This document shows positions 50,692-59,031 of a DNA stretch of 64,000 nt, in pieces. Every line of letters begins with the position of its first letter. The stretch's first letter is position 1. The notes under the pieces are model-generated. The model searched no databases and was not told the DNA's origin. It was given only the letters and a program-made list of their open reading frames with translations. Position numbers and translations under genes: made by a program. The stretch is from Phytophthora colocasiae (taxonomy: Eukaryota; Oomycota; Peronosporomycetes; Peronosporales; Peronosporaceae): positions 1,426,001 through 1,490,000 of the forward strand of contig JAGKQI010000043.1 in the NCBI GenBank assembly GCA_018806915.1, in the 5' to 3' direction.

Positions 50692-53319
50692 TTAAAAGAG
50701 TAATTCATCCTCGTCGACAGCCGCGTTGGCGTCAACCAGCCGAGCACTACGGCGGAGTTGAGGGAGTCCCCGCTCCTTTCGCCTAGTACCCTCAAACGCT
50801 GTGATCAACACGTCAAAATCGGGGCGGAGTGAAGTCGCAGGCAACCAACTCGTCTCGTAGGTAGCAAGTAGCACTAGATACTGCAACTCACCAGCCTTCT
50901 TTCTTCGAGCAAGTATGTCGACCACCGGTAGACTCGCTCCAGCGAAAGCAGTCTCTTCAGATCCAATGACAAGTCGCTCGATATAGCTCGTCGAGGGTAA
51001 GTCCTCCTCAGCGAGTGGACCCTCGTCGTCCTCGCCCGGAGTAGTAGTAATGCCTTCAGGTACTTCGGTAGGAAAAGGTCGACTCCAGCGACCCCGGAAG
51101 GGTTTGAGTCGATTCACATTGATGGTGACTACTCTGTTAGGGTGAGTAGGGATTGCGACGCGGTAGGCGTTCTCACCGACAGTACCAACTATTCGGTAAG
51201 GACCATGCCAGGAGAAAGCTAACTTCTTCGAAGTCTTTTCTCCTCGGCGAGCCCTGAAATACTGGTAGAACCAGACAGCATCACCTTCCTCAAACTTCAC
51301 AGACACTTGACTGTGGAGTCGCTGTCCATGGCGACTCTGTGCCTTGAGTAGTTGCCTTTCGACCAGTCGACGAGTATCGCGTAGAGACAGGTAGAGTCGA
51401 CGTCGGTAAGTCGCGACCTCATTACTCTTCCACTGCGAGGAAGTGTTCAAGAAAGCCAAGTCGAGAGGTAGCACCGGGTCACGACCATACAGACTGAAGA
51501 ACGGAGAGTCACCCAGGGCTTCGTGAAAGGAAGTCCGATAGGCGAAGAGTACTCTAGGTAGATACAAGTCCCAGTCATCTTGGGACTCACTCACATACAT
51601 GCGTAGCATTCCAATTAGAGTTCCGTTGAAGCGTTCGACGAGTCCCTGAGTTTGTGGATGATAAGCCGCCCTAAACAACTTTTTAATCCCTAGAGTCTCG
51701 TACAGCGACCTTGCCAACTCGGAGATAAAGTTGGACCCTTGGTCACTTAGTAGCTTTTCAGGCACTCCATGTCGTGATATCACTTCGTTCACCATAACTT
51801 CCACGAAAGTCACAGAGTCCAAACGTTCGACCGCAAAAGCTTCTACCCACCGAGTGAAGTAGTCAGCAAATACTAGGATGAACTTGTTGCCTCTTGGAGT
51901 AGTTACGAGCGGACCGACTGCATCCACCACGAGGAGTGAAAAGGGACCAGACAGTTCTTGAATCGGCATTTTCTGCATGAGTCCATTCCGCCAAGGGCGG
52001 TAACCTTTGCCACTTCCACAGACCGTACACTCGCGGACATATTCAGCGACGTCCTTCTTCCAACCATGCCAGTAGGCGTGCTTTCGCACTCTGTCCATAG
52101 TTTTAGTGACTCCCACGTGAGCAGCGAAGACATCGGAGTGACAGTGGTGTAGCACAGTAGCGATGTAAGTGATCGGAATCACTGGCACTTCTAGCGATCG
52201 AGCTGGGCCGGATCGAGCTTTCAAGTGTACTCGTCGCATCAGGATACCGTTCTTCACAGTGTAGTGGGGGGCCAAGGACAACACCTTCGCTCGCATTTGA
52301 GCGTCGAGGGCCAGTGCGCCACTCTCTAGGAAAGCAATCATCGCCAGTATCCAAGGGGTGCGTTTCTGTTCTTCTTTAAAACGGGCTTGATCCAGGCCGA
52401 ACACGTCGATGGGTGATACTAGTAGTTGTTCTTCGTCAAGAGAAGCCTCGCCAGGCGTCGGGGTCGGAGTAGTAGATTCGACAGTATGTTCTTCGTCAGG
52501 GAGTCGCTCCCCGACCACGACTTGATCACTTCCTCCGGTGTTAGTAGGAGTCGTTCTAGCGACTTCTTCCGCCGCGACTTCAGTCTCACTCTCCCCGACC
52601 AGAGCAGAAGCCGGTTCATCCTCGTTAGCTTCGTTCAGTAGTTCGGCCATAGTAACAGCACTGACAGTCACTGCACGTAGTCTAGAGAGTCCGTCCACGT
52701 GGCCCATGGAAGTACCAGGCCGGTGATACACTTTGAACCGTAACTGTGACAGCTCCATCGCCCACCTGGCTAGTTTAGCGTTGCTAGTTCTGTTAGCGTC
52801 ACTGAACACCCACAGTAGTGCCTTATGGTCGGTGAAGAGATCGAACTCGTAACGGTCGAGGTAGCACCTGAATTTGCGGGTCGCCCACACAATTCCCCAG
52901 CACTCGATCTCCGAAGTGCCGTTCTGGTTGTTCACCCAGTTCTTCTCTGACCCAACTAGTAATTTACTAGCGTAGGCGATAGCTCGGTCACGACCGGCGA
53001 CTTCTTGCATCAAACAGGCACCCACTGCTAGCTTCGAGGAGTCGGCATAGAGCTTAAACCGCTTGTTGAAGTCCGGGTAGACTAGAATAGGAGGCTCCAC
53101 TAGCTTACGCTTCAGTTGTACGAAAGCGGACTCGCAATCAGGACTCCACTCGAAGGGAACACCCTTGGCCTTCAGCCTCTCGATGGGTGCGGAGATAGCG
53201 GCATACCCCGGTATGTACCTCCGGAAGTAACTAGTCAGGCCTAGAAACGCGCGAACCGCACGGAGGTCACTCGGTCGCTCGACATTCATGACTGCCTTCA
53301 CCTTCTCAGGATTGGGAAG
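50692..53319 (-). CDS. Ty3/gypsy pol, 3' half: RT thumb, RNase H, integrase, chromo-like tail
   Basis: The second half of a gypsy polyprotein, cut from its first half by a 5.7-kb insertion at 53320. The frame opens with NPEKVKAVMNVERPSDLRAVRAFLGLTSYFRRYIPGY, read as the RT connection. Next comes RNase H with LYADSSKLAVGA, SEIECWG and FTDHKALLW. Integrase has the zinc-finger pattern (H-H-C-C), the catalytic VVDAVG and SDQGSNF aspartates and GLVERFNG glutamate. It ends with a GPY-type motif (SWHGPYRIVG) and a chromodomain-like tail (about the last 120 residues), which can steer integration into chromatin. No internal stops. Split, so not expressed as one protein here. Confidence 0.92.
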   Translation of the reverse strand, partial: LPNPEKVKAVMNVERPSDLRAVRAFLGLTSYFRRYIPGYAAISAPIERLKAKGVPFEWSPDCESAFVQLKRKLVEPPILVYPDFNKRFKLYADSSKLAVGACLMQEVAGRDRAIAYASKLLVGSEKNWVNNQNGTSEIECWGIVWATRKFRCYLDRYEFDLFTDHKALLWVFSDANRTSNAKLARWAMELSQLRFKVYHRPGTSMGHVDGLSRLRAVTVSAVTMAELLNEANEDEPASALVGESETEVAAEEVARTTPTNTGGSDQVVVGERLPDEEHTVESTTPTPTPGEASLDEEQLLVSPIDVFGLDQARFKEEQKRTPWILAMIAFLESGALALDAQMRAKVLSLAPHYTVKNGILMRRVHLKARSGPARSLEVPVIPITYIATVLHHCHSDVFAAHVGVTKTMDRVRKHAYWHGWKKDVAEYVRECTVCGSGKGYRPWRNGLMQKMPIQELSGPFSLLVVDAVGPLVTTPRGNKFILVFADYFTRWVEAFAVERLDSVTFVEVMVNEVISRHGVPEKLLSDQGSNFISELARSLYETLGIKKLFRAAYHPQTQGLVERFNGTLIGMLRMYVSESQDDWDLYLPRVLFAYRTSFHEALGDSPFFSLYGRDPVLPLDLAFLNTSSQWKSNEVATYRRRLYLSLRDTRRLVERQLLKAQSRHGQRLHSQVSVKFEEGDAVWFYQYFRARRGEKTSKKLAFSWHGPYRIVGTVGENAYRVAIPTHPNRVVTINVNRLKPFRGRWSRPFPTEVPEGITTTPGEDDEGPLAEEDLPSTSYIERLVIGSEETAFAGASLPVVDILARRKKAGELQYLVLLATYETSWLPATSLRPDFDVLITAFEGTRRKERGLPQLRRSARLVDANAAVDEDELLF

Positions 53320-53469
53320 TGGTGAGCATCCGGAGGATGCTTCGTTTTCCGGATCAATCGATAGGAGTTTCAAGTGTATAGATAGGATCAGAACCCAGGA
53401 CGTCAGCAACGGACAGAACGCCGAGAGTCTACAGGAGGCTCACTTTCCAGTTTTCTGTCTGCCGATAAC
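53320..53469 (+). repeat. Split direct repeat A1
   Basis: 150 bp, identical by eye to A2. Begins TGGTGAGCATCCGGAGGATG, which contains a GCATCC/GGATGC hairpin, and ends GCCGATAAC. Confidence 0.95.
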
Positions 53470-53506
53470 AAGCCCAAGAGTCTCAATCACCGTCGTTTCC
53501 AAACGC

Positions 53507-53809
53507 ATGCCTACTCTAACCGCGGGAGACATTGCCTTCGTGGGCCCTACGCACGTGCCTTCACTCGAAAACTTCACTTATGTGCGCGTAACGAAGGTTC
53601 ATGGGACATCGGCTACTGTAAGACGCACTGGACCAGACAGCTCCGAGGAGAGCCCAGAGTTTGATGTCAAGGTCTCCTCCCTACGCCATCGTATCGTTGG
53701 TGACGATGAAACCGAGCACTGGCCGGGAACCTACGTAGGCCACCCGACCAGACGAGCGGAGAAAGTAGTGATCAGTGGGCCTACGGATTGGTTACCGGGT
53801 ACAGCATGA
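53507..53809 (+). CDS. Small ORF at the 5' end of the YR element, unknown
   Basis: 100 codons from ATG 53507 (MPTLTAGDIAFVGPTHVPS), just past repeat A1. It resembles a small chromo- or SH3-like barrel (PTHVPSLENFTYVRVTKVHG) but I cannot assign it. It overlaps the next frame (53788-54141), which may continue the same gag-like reading after a frameshift. Probably part of the element's first ORF. Confidence 0.4.
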   Translation: MPTLTAGDIAFVGPTHVPSLENFTYVRVTKVHGTSATVRRTGPDSSEESPEFDVKVSSLRHRIVGDDETEHWPGTYVGHPTRRAEKVVISGPTDWLPGTA

Positions 53810-54141
53810 ACGCTAAATTAGCCCAACTACATGTACAATGCGGTACCTCATCTCTCCGGGTTGGTCTAACGACCCCTCCAACAATAATCGCTGTTGACCG
53901 GCTCAACTACGCTCTACAAACCGGCGCTTCCCTCAATGTGATGACCTTAAACGCGCTTGAACTACTGGATCGCCAGAACGAGGTCATTGTGGCATGTGGA
54001 AAAAGCAGGTCCGGACTCCCAGTAAGCGTGACGTCGACGATGTTAAGCGTGCCGTTCAACCCTGAGGAAATTCACCAAACCCGACACACTGGAAATTGTA
54101 TCAGTCCGCCGGCAACACATTGTCGAGCTCGACGGACGTAG
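53788..54141 (+). pseudogene. Fragment of YR-element first ORF
   Basis: A 117-codon frame following the small ORF. The segment TTPPTIIAVDRLNYALQTGASLNVMTLNALELLDRQ looks like a retropepsin-like fold or a gag piece. Not enough to name. It lies between the first small ORF and the gag-like ORF, each in a different frame, so frameshifts are likely. Confidence 0.3.
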
Positions 54142-54214
54142 TGGTAACCCAACTGATGTTTTTACAGATACGCAGGCCACCTCGGATGCAGAGCAGTTAG
54201 GATCTTCACCCGAC

Positions 54215-55326
54215 ATGACTAACAATGTTAACCTCGCTTTTAGTGATTCAGATGACGAAGGTAAAACAGAGGACCAAGTTTTACAGCGAGAAGACATCAA
54301 CAGTGTCCGCCTCCAGAACCGATCGCTTCACAAGCGGTTCCGCCCAAATCCACCAGAAGAACGATACGACCTTATCCTGGACCAGGTCGACATCCCTGTG
54401 CTGCAGACAACCGGTGAAGCTCAAGCCTCAGCGTTTCGCCCCTCGGCTATGGAGAAGTTCGTTCACGACGCAGTTGTTCACCCTTCACTACTCGGTAAGA
54501 ACCCGCAATTTGTTATTGAATCTGCGCAACAAGGACCCCGGACCAGGTTTTTAGCGACCCCCCCCCCAGTGCTACGACTCGCGTACGATCTCAGCTTTGG
54601 CATCAGAGGTTTGTCAGTGATGCATTTCCGGCGTTTCATTCAAGAACTTGAGCCGCACTCGTCAATGACGGGCATCAACATGACGAACTTCGGACGGTCG
54701 AATGCACTTCAGCCGGCTTCCCCACCTTCCTGCCTCCGAGATATTGCCGACGCTTTCGAGAAGCTGCTCTTCTTTGCCCAAGGATTCTACAACAACACTG
54801 TCTATTGTTTTATCAAGACTGGTGCGGAGTTCATATCAAGGATGTCAGTGCTCTCAAATCCCGACATGGCCACGTGCAACATGCTGGTCCACTGGGTCAA
54901 CTCTAAACTCGGGAAGTTCCGCAGTGAGATCATTGCGTCAAATCTCCAGGCAGCAGTGCAAGTTGGACTCGAGTTCACCAGAAAGGATGACCATCTGATG
55001 GAACTTTACGAAGCCCTTCACCAAAAGCAGATAACAGCTCAGGTATTACCGAAACAACAACGAGGACCAACGGCGAGCAGACCAAACCCCGTACGCACAG
55101 CAAAACGACCCACTGTCCTCGCGAGCTGCTCGACATGTTGCCTAAACAAGGCGACAAGACACTGTGTATGCGCTACTTGTCGAAGAAAAGGTGCACGGGA
55201 CCAACTCAGGGTCAATGCTTCGACCCTAAACGGGCGCATTTCAAGCCCCTCGCACTACCTGTCGACGCTAAGGCCTACATCGACAACAATTTCAGCGTAC
55301 TAGCGTCAGAGTTTGCCGATCTGTGA
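54215..55326 (+). pseudogene. Gag-like ORF of the YR element, frameshifted at its zinc-finger end
   Basis: 362 codons from ATG 54215. An acidic start (SDSDDEGKTED) is followed by a helical core (FRPSAMEKFVHDAVVHP ... FAQGFYNNTVYCFIK). Near 55,130 the coding sense moves to another frame that runs to 55326 and holds a Cys/His cluster (CMRYLSKKRCTGPTQGQCF), where gag-like proteins of DIRS/Ngaro elements have a zinc finger. The position before RT supports a gag role. The frame change marks decay or an error. Confidence 0.55.
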
Positions 55327-55479
55327 CGCCAAACCGCTGCTCCAGATCCGGTATGTCACCGACAGATCAATCAGCCATCGCTACATGTCGGTTGTGGGCA
55401 GTATCGGTTCTCAACAGCGGGAGTACATGCTTCCGAAGCAGACCGCTACAACGTGAGAGTACAGGCTCTTACGTCTCAG

Positions 55480-55695
55480 ACTTCAGGAGTACAGGCTCTT
55501 GAAAATTCAACTCAGACTTCAGGAGTACATGCTCTTGAAAATTCAACTCAGACTTCATGAGTACAGGCTCTTGAAAATACAACTCTGACTTCAGGAGCAC
55601 AGGCTCTTGAAAATTCAACTCAGATTTCAGGAGTACAGGCTCTTGAAAATACAACTCAGACTTCAGGAGTACAGGCTCTTGAACATACAATTCAG
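55480..55695 (+). repeat. 36-bp tandem repeat, six units
   Basis: Unit ACTTCAGGAGTACAGGCTCT plus TGAAAATTCAACTCAG, starting at 55480, 55516, 55552, 55588, 55624 and 55660. On the plus strand it encodes a 12-residue repeat (TSGVQALENSTQ). The third unit has a G-to-T change giving TGA at 55558-55560. Confidence 0.93.
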
Positions 55696-57282
55696 ACTGT
55701 CCAGCCAGCAATACCAGCAGATGCGTTATTCCTCCAGCAAGGGAAGGATGCACTTGACAGTTTTAATCGGACTCAGACGGCCATAAGGCAAGCCTCAGTA
55801 GCAGAGCGAGACGAGGCCTTTCGCCAATTCGCCGAACGCTACGGCGTGCAGTTACCGAACACAAACGCTGTGCAACATGGAGAACTTGACAAACAGCGTA
55901 TCAGTGCAGTATCCAGAGTAGCACGACGCTCTGGTTTAGACCTGGCTCAGTTTGTGAGAGTTTATCGGCATCAGACACGAACCGACCCCAGGCCGAACAA
56001 GGATTTATTCGAACTGACCGTCTCCACCAGACCGGAGCTCCATCAGCTCACCACCCAGTGGAACTTAATCGTTCGGCATGGTGTCATACCCGCGTGGAAA
56101 CCAAACAGACCAGCCAGGCAGCGCTCGCGACCGTTTAACCATAAAATTTCAGCCGCCCATTGCCAGCAAGTACGAGATCACATCTTCAAAGGCCAACAAG
56201 AAGGACGCTATCTCGTCGTGGAAGCAGATCTACTGAATCAGTGGCCTGAAATCTACATCAGCCCGGTCGGAGTCACAGAAAAAGCACAATCACTGGCAGC
56301 GATCCGGGTCATCAATGACTACTCATACCCACCCGATGCCTCTGTCAACGACTTTATTGATCGAAGTACATTTCGGGAGATTTCATACAACCCCCCTCGC
56401 GACATTGCGCGTCGGATTTTCGAGCTGCGAACCCGATTTCCCGATCATGTGATTTTGATAATGCTTGGCGATGTTTCGGGTGCATTTCGACACATTCCTG
56501 TAGCAGCAGACCACGTTCACATGTTCGGTTTTCAGTTTGACGGGTACATCGTGATCGACTTAGCCTGCGGATTTGGCTGGTGTGGATCTCCAGCGTTTTA
56601 CGCGGTAGCAGGATCACTGATAAATTACTTGTACCAGCAGCAACGGCCACAGCGATCTCTGTCACCGCTCGATTCGACCTGCTTCGTGGGGAATTATTGG
56701 TGCGACGACCACACGTGCCTCGAAATCGACACAGGAACCCGGTGTGCGGAAGCAAACTGGGCACTGCGGAAGGCAATGGCGACACTGGGACCCACAGCCG
56801 TAAACGAAAAGAAATTCACAGGATGGTCAACCGAGCTCAAGGCTCTCGGCTTGATGTGGAATACGGTGTCTGGAACGGTGGCGGTTCCCGATGATAAAAT
56901 TGCCAAAGCACGACTACGCATTCAAGAACTCCTCCACACCAACGAATCCACGCTCTCAGCCATCAACAAATGATTAGGGAGTCTTCGCTACGTTTCAACA
57001 TGCTTTCCGCCGGCCCGGGCATTCTATCAAAATCTCTAAGTGTTTGCGACTACATTTCCACGTCCTCACATTCACCGCCAACTACCCAAAGACGTCCGCG
57101 AAGATTTGATATGGTATCTAGCCGTACTTGCTCAAGTGAAGATATTTAACTCCATTCCAGTGGAACACTTCGCACAGCTTCTGCCACCGTCGCGCCACGT
57201 CTTCATGGACGCTTCCGACACTGGTGTCTGCGTACTGGAACCACAGCTCAAGCAGTTCACGTACAATTCAGCAAAGCGGTAA
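55561..57282 (+). pseudogene. YR-element reverse transcriptase, with internal stops
   Basis: In frame from the repeat region. The first part carries the RT fingers and palm: ISPVGVTEKAQSLAAIRVINDYSYP, DHVILIMLGDVSGAFRHIPV, FGWCGSPAFYAVAGS and the catalytic NYWCDDHTCLEI box. TGA at 56971-56973 interrupts just before the thumb segment LGSLRYVSTCFPPARAFYQ. TAA at 57037-57039 interrupts it again, after which the same frame reads on (DVREDLIWYLAVLAQ) to 57282. The motif set fits DIRS/Ngaro RTs. Two nonsense codons make it inactive as read. Confidence 0.85.
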
Positions 57283-57335
57283 AACAAACATTTGCCGCCA
57301 CGAAAACACACAATTCGATCAATGTCCGCGAACTG

Positions 57336-57680
57336 ATGGGGCCTACCCTCGCAGTACTCCATTGGGGTCCAAGGTGGACATCAACAGGGCGTGACAAAAC
57401 TCACGTCCGAATGTGGATCGACAATACCAGTGCAGTTGCTTGGCTGGAAAAACGTGCAAGTCAACATCCAATAGCACGAGCTTACAACAGGCTCATTTCC
57501 TTGGCAGAATTCCAACACTCATTCTCATGTTCTGCAGCACACATACCAGGGGACAACAATACGATGGCGGACGCTGGATCCAGGGCTTGGAGCGCAGATC
57601 ATTCATATACACTCTGTGGACTAACTTATCCAATTCCTGGACACAGATACATATTCTTCCGCCGTTCGACGATCTCTTGA
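57336..57680 (+). pseudogene. YR-element RNase H fragment
   Basis: 114 codons in a shifted frame, with HVRMWIDNTSAVAWLEKRAS and HIPGDNNTMADAGSRAW, the C-terminal RNase H signature of DIRS-type elements. The N-terminal RNase H aspartate (MDASDTGVCVLEP, about 57,205) sits in the preceding frame, so a frameshift lies between 57,282 and 57,336. Confidence 0.75.
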
Positions 57681-57684
57681 GTCT

Positions 57685-58683
57685 TTGGGAGACGTGCTCT
57701 GCGGACATGCTCTCGCAGGTTCAACTTCCGGAAAATACTCAACACATTGGCAGCAATGGTGCGCATTCTCACACCAACTAGGGTGGTCACCATGGATTAC
57801 GGAACCAGGCCGCGCGGCGAACAAGAAACTTGGGTGCTTTGCTGTCTACTGTTGGAAGTATGGATGGAACAAGGCTCGACAAGGAAATACGTTTGGGACT
57901 ATCAAACTCAAGCTGGCCAGCATCCGGTGGTACCACAAGAGCTACATTGGAATCGACCTCACGGCATCACCCGACTTCACGGTACTTCTCCAAGGTATTA
58001 AGCGCTTATCACCGCCAGTTCACAAGCTCCAACCAATTACACCAGCTTTCCTGCGACTACTGTATCACCGACTGGACCTTCAGCAGCCTCAGCATCGCCT
58101 TCTGTGGGGCAGTGTATTGGTAGGATTCTTCTTCCTTCTGCGGAGATCAGAGTATCTTCGGATTGGACAGGTCAGACACTTCTACTGCCTCAAACATCAG
58201 AACGTATTTTTCTCGGACGCGGAAGGGAAACCAACACCAGAATCAAAAGCAACATCGGTCACGATTGGTCTTGAGGGAGCCAAGAACGACCAATTTGGGC
58301 GGAGTGCGTGGCGCACAATGCACGCCTCAGGTGATCCAGTTATATGTCCAGTCATCGCGGTCAAACACCTCAACATTGCCAGGAAGAAGGCTGCGTACAA
58401 AGGCCAGTACCTTTGCGGCAACTTAACAGCAGCAACGATGGCCAAGGCATTCAAGACCACAGCAAAGAGCATCGGTGTACCAGATGCCAACTACTCGACA
58501 CATTCAGTCCGGATTGGTGGCGCGATAGCCCTGCTGAGCGGCCAAGCGAGCAGTACGGCTATCAAACCCCTGGGTCGCTGGATATCGAACTGTTTTGAGC
58601 AGTACCCAACGCAATCGGCCATCTCAACCTCGACACTCTCGCGACGGATGGTAGGCGCTCACACTCGACAGGCTCATTCGTAA
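57685..58683 (+). CDS. Tyrosine recombinase of the YR retrotransposon
   Basis: An intact 332-codon frame after RNase H. N-terminal SAM-like region (GSTSGKYSTHWQQWCAF, LKLASIRWYHKSYIG), then the catalytic domain. The first arginine is in FFLLRRSEYLRI. The H-x-x-R box is THSVRIGGA, followed by LGRWISNCFEQY with the candidate nucleophile tyrosine in the last segment. This enzyme integrates the cDNA circle without an integrase, which explains the lack of a normal target duplication. The first codon is not an ATG, so it may be made as part of a longer protein. Confidence 0.85.
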   Translation: MGDVLCGHALAGSTSGKYSTHWQQWCAFSHQLGWSPWITEPGRAANKKLGCFAVYCWKYGWNKARQGNTFGTIKLKLASIRWYHKSYIGIDLTASPDFTVLLQGIKRLSPPVHKLQPITPAFLRLLYHRLDLQQPQHRLLWGSVLVGFFFLLRRSEYLRIGQVRHFYCLKHQNVFFSDAEGKPTPESKATSVTIGLEGAKNDQFGRSAWRTMHASGDPVICPVIAVKHLNIARKKAAYKGQYLCGNLTAATMAKAFKTTAKSIGVPDANYSTHSVRIGGAIALLSGQASSTAIKPLGRWISNCFEQYPTQSAISTSTLSRRMVGAHTRQAHS

Positions 58684-58714
58684 GGACTCAAGAGCACATT
58701 ACTTTTGGGGGCCG

Positions 58715-58796
58715 CTCACCACGCCCTTACTCAAGGCTGGTCGAGGACAATGAAGTCCATTTGCCCCCAAACCGACTGATTTGTATCCTTGGAAAT
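58715..58796 (+). repeat. Split direct repeat B1
   Basis: 82 bp, CTCACCACGCCCTTACTCAA ... CTTGGAAAT, identical to B2, directly abutting A2. Confidence 0.95.
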
Positions 58797-58945
58797 GGTG
58801 AGCATCCGGAGGATGCTTCGTTTTCCGGATCAATCGATAGGAGTTTCAAGTGTATAGATAGGATCAGAACCCAGGACGTCAGCAACGGACAGAACGCCGA
58901 GAGTCTACAGGAGGCTCACTTTCCAGTTTTCTGTCTGCCGATAAC
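58796..58945 (+). repeat. Split direct repeat A2
   Basis: 150 bp identical by eye to A1, between B1 and B2. Confidence 0.95.
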
Positions 58946-58949
58946 CCGC

Positions 58950-59031
58950 CTCACCACGCCCTTACTCAAGGCTGGTCGAGGACAATGAAGTCCATTTGCC
59001 CCCAAACCGACTGATTTGTATCCTTGGAAAT
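58950..59031 (+). repeat. Split direct repeat B2, right end of the YR element
   Basis: 82-bp second copy of B1. The gypsy pol frame resumes immediately beyond it. Confidence 0.95.

Larger units (their letters stand above)
53320..59031 (+). mobile_element. Tyrosine-recombinase retrotransposon (Ngaro/PAT-like), degenerate
   Basis: A 5,712-bp element inserted in gypsy pol on the opposite strand. Its ends carry split direct repeats: A1 at 53320-53469, then B1 (58715-58796), A2 (58796-58945) and B2 (58950-59031) at the right end. This A1-ORFs-B1-A2-B2 order is the Ngaro/PAT layout. Between lie a gag-like ORF, RT, RNase H and a tyrosine recombinase. Removing the element rejoins gypsy pol in frame with at most one base of duplication, as expected for recombinase-mediated insertion. 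Several stops and frameshifts show that it is no longer autonomous. Confidence 0.88.

Noticed and set aside
55469..55753. Minus-strand ORF with repeated ELYFQEPVLLKS
   Set aside because: Arises from the 36-bp tandem repeat read on the wrong strand; the plus frame joins the RT.
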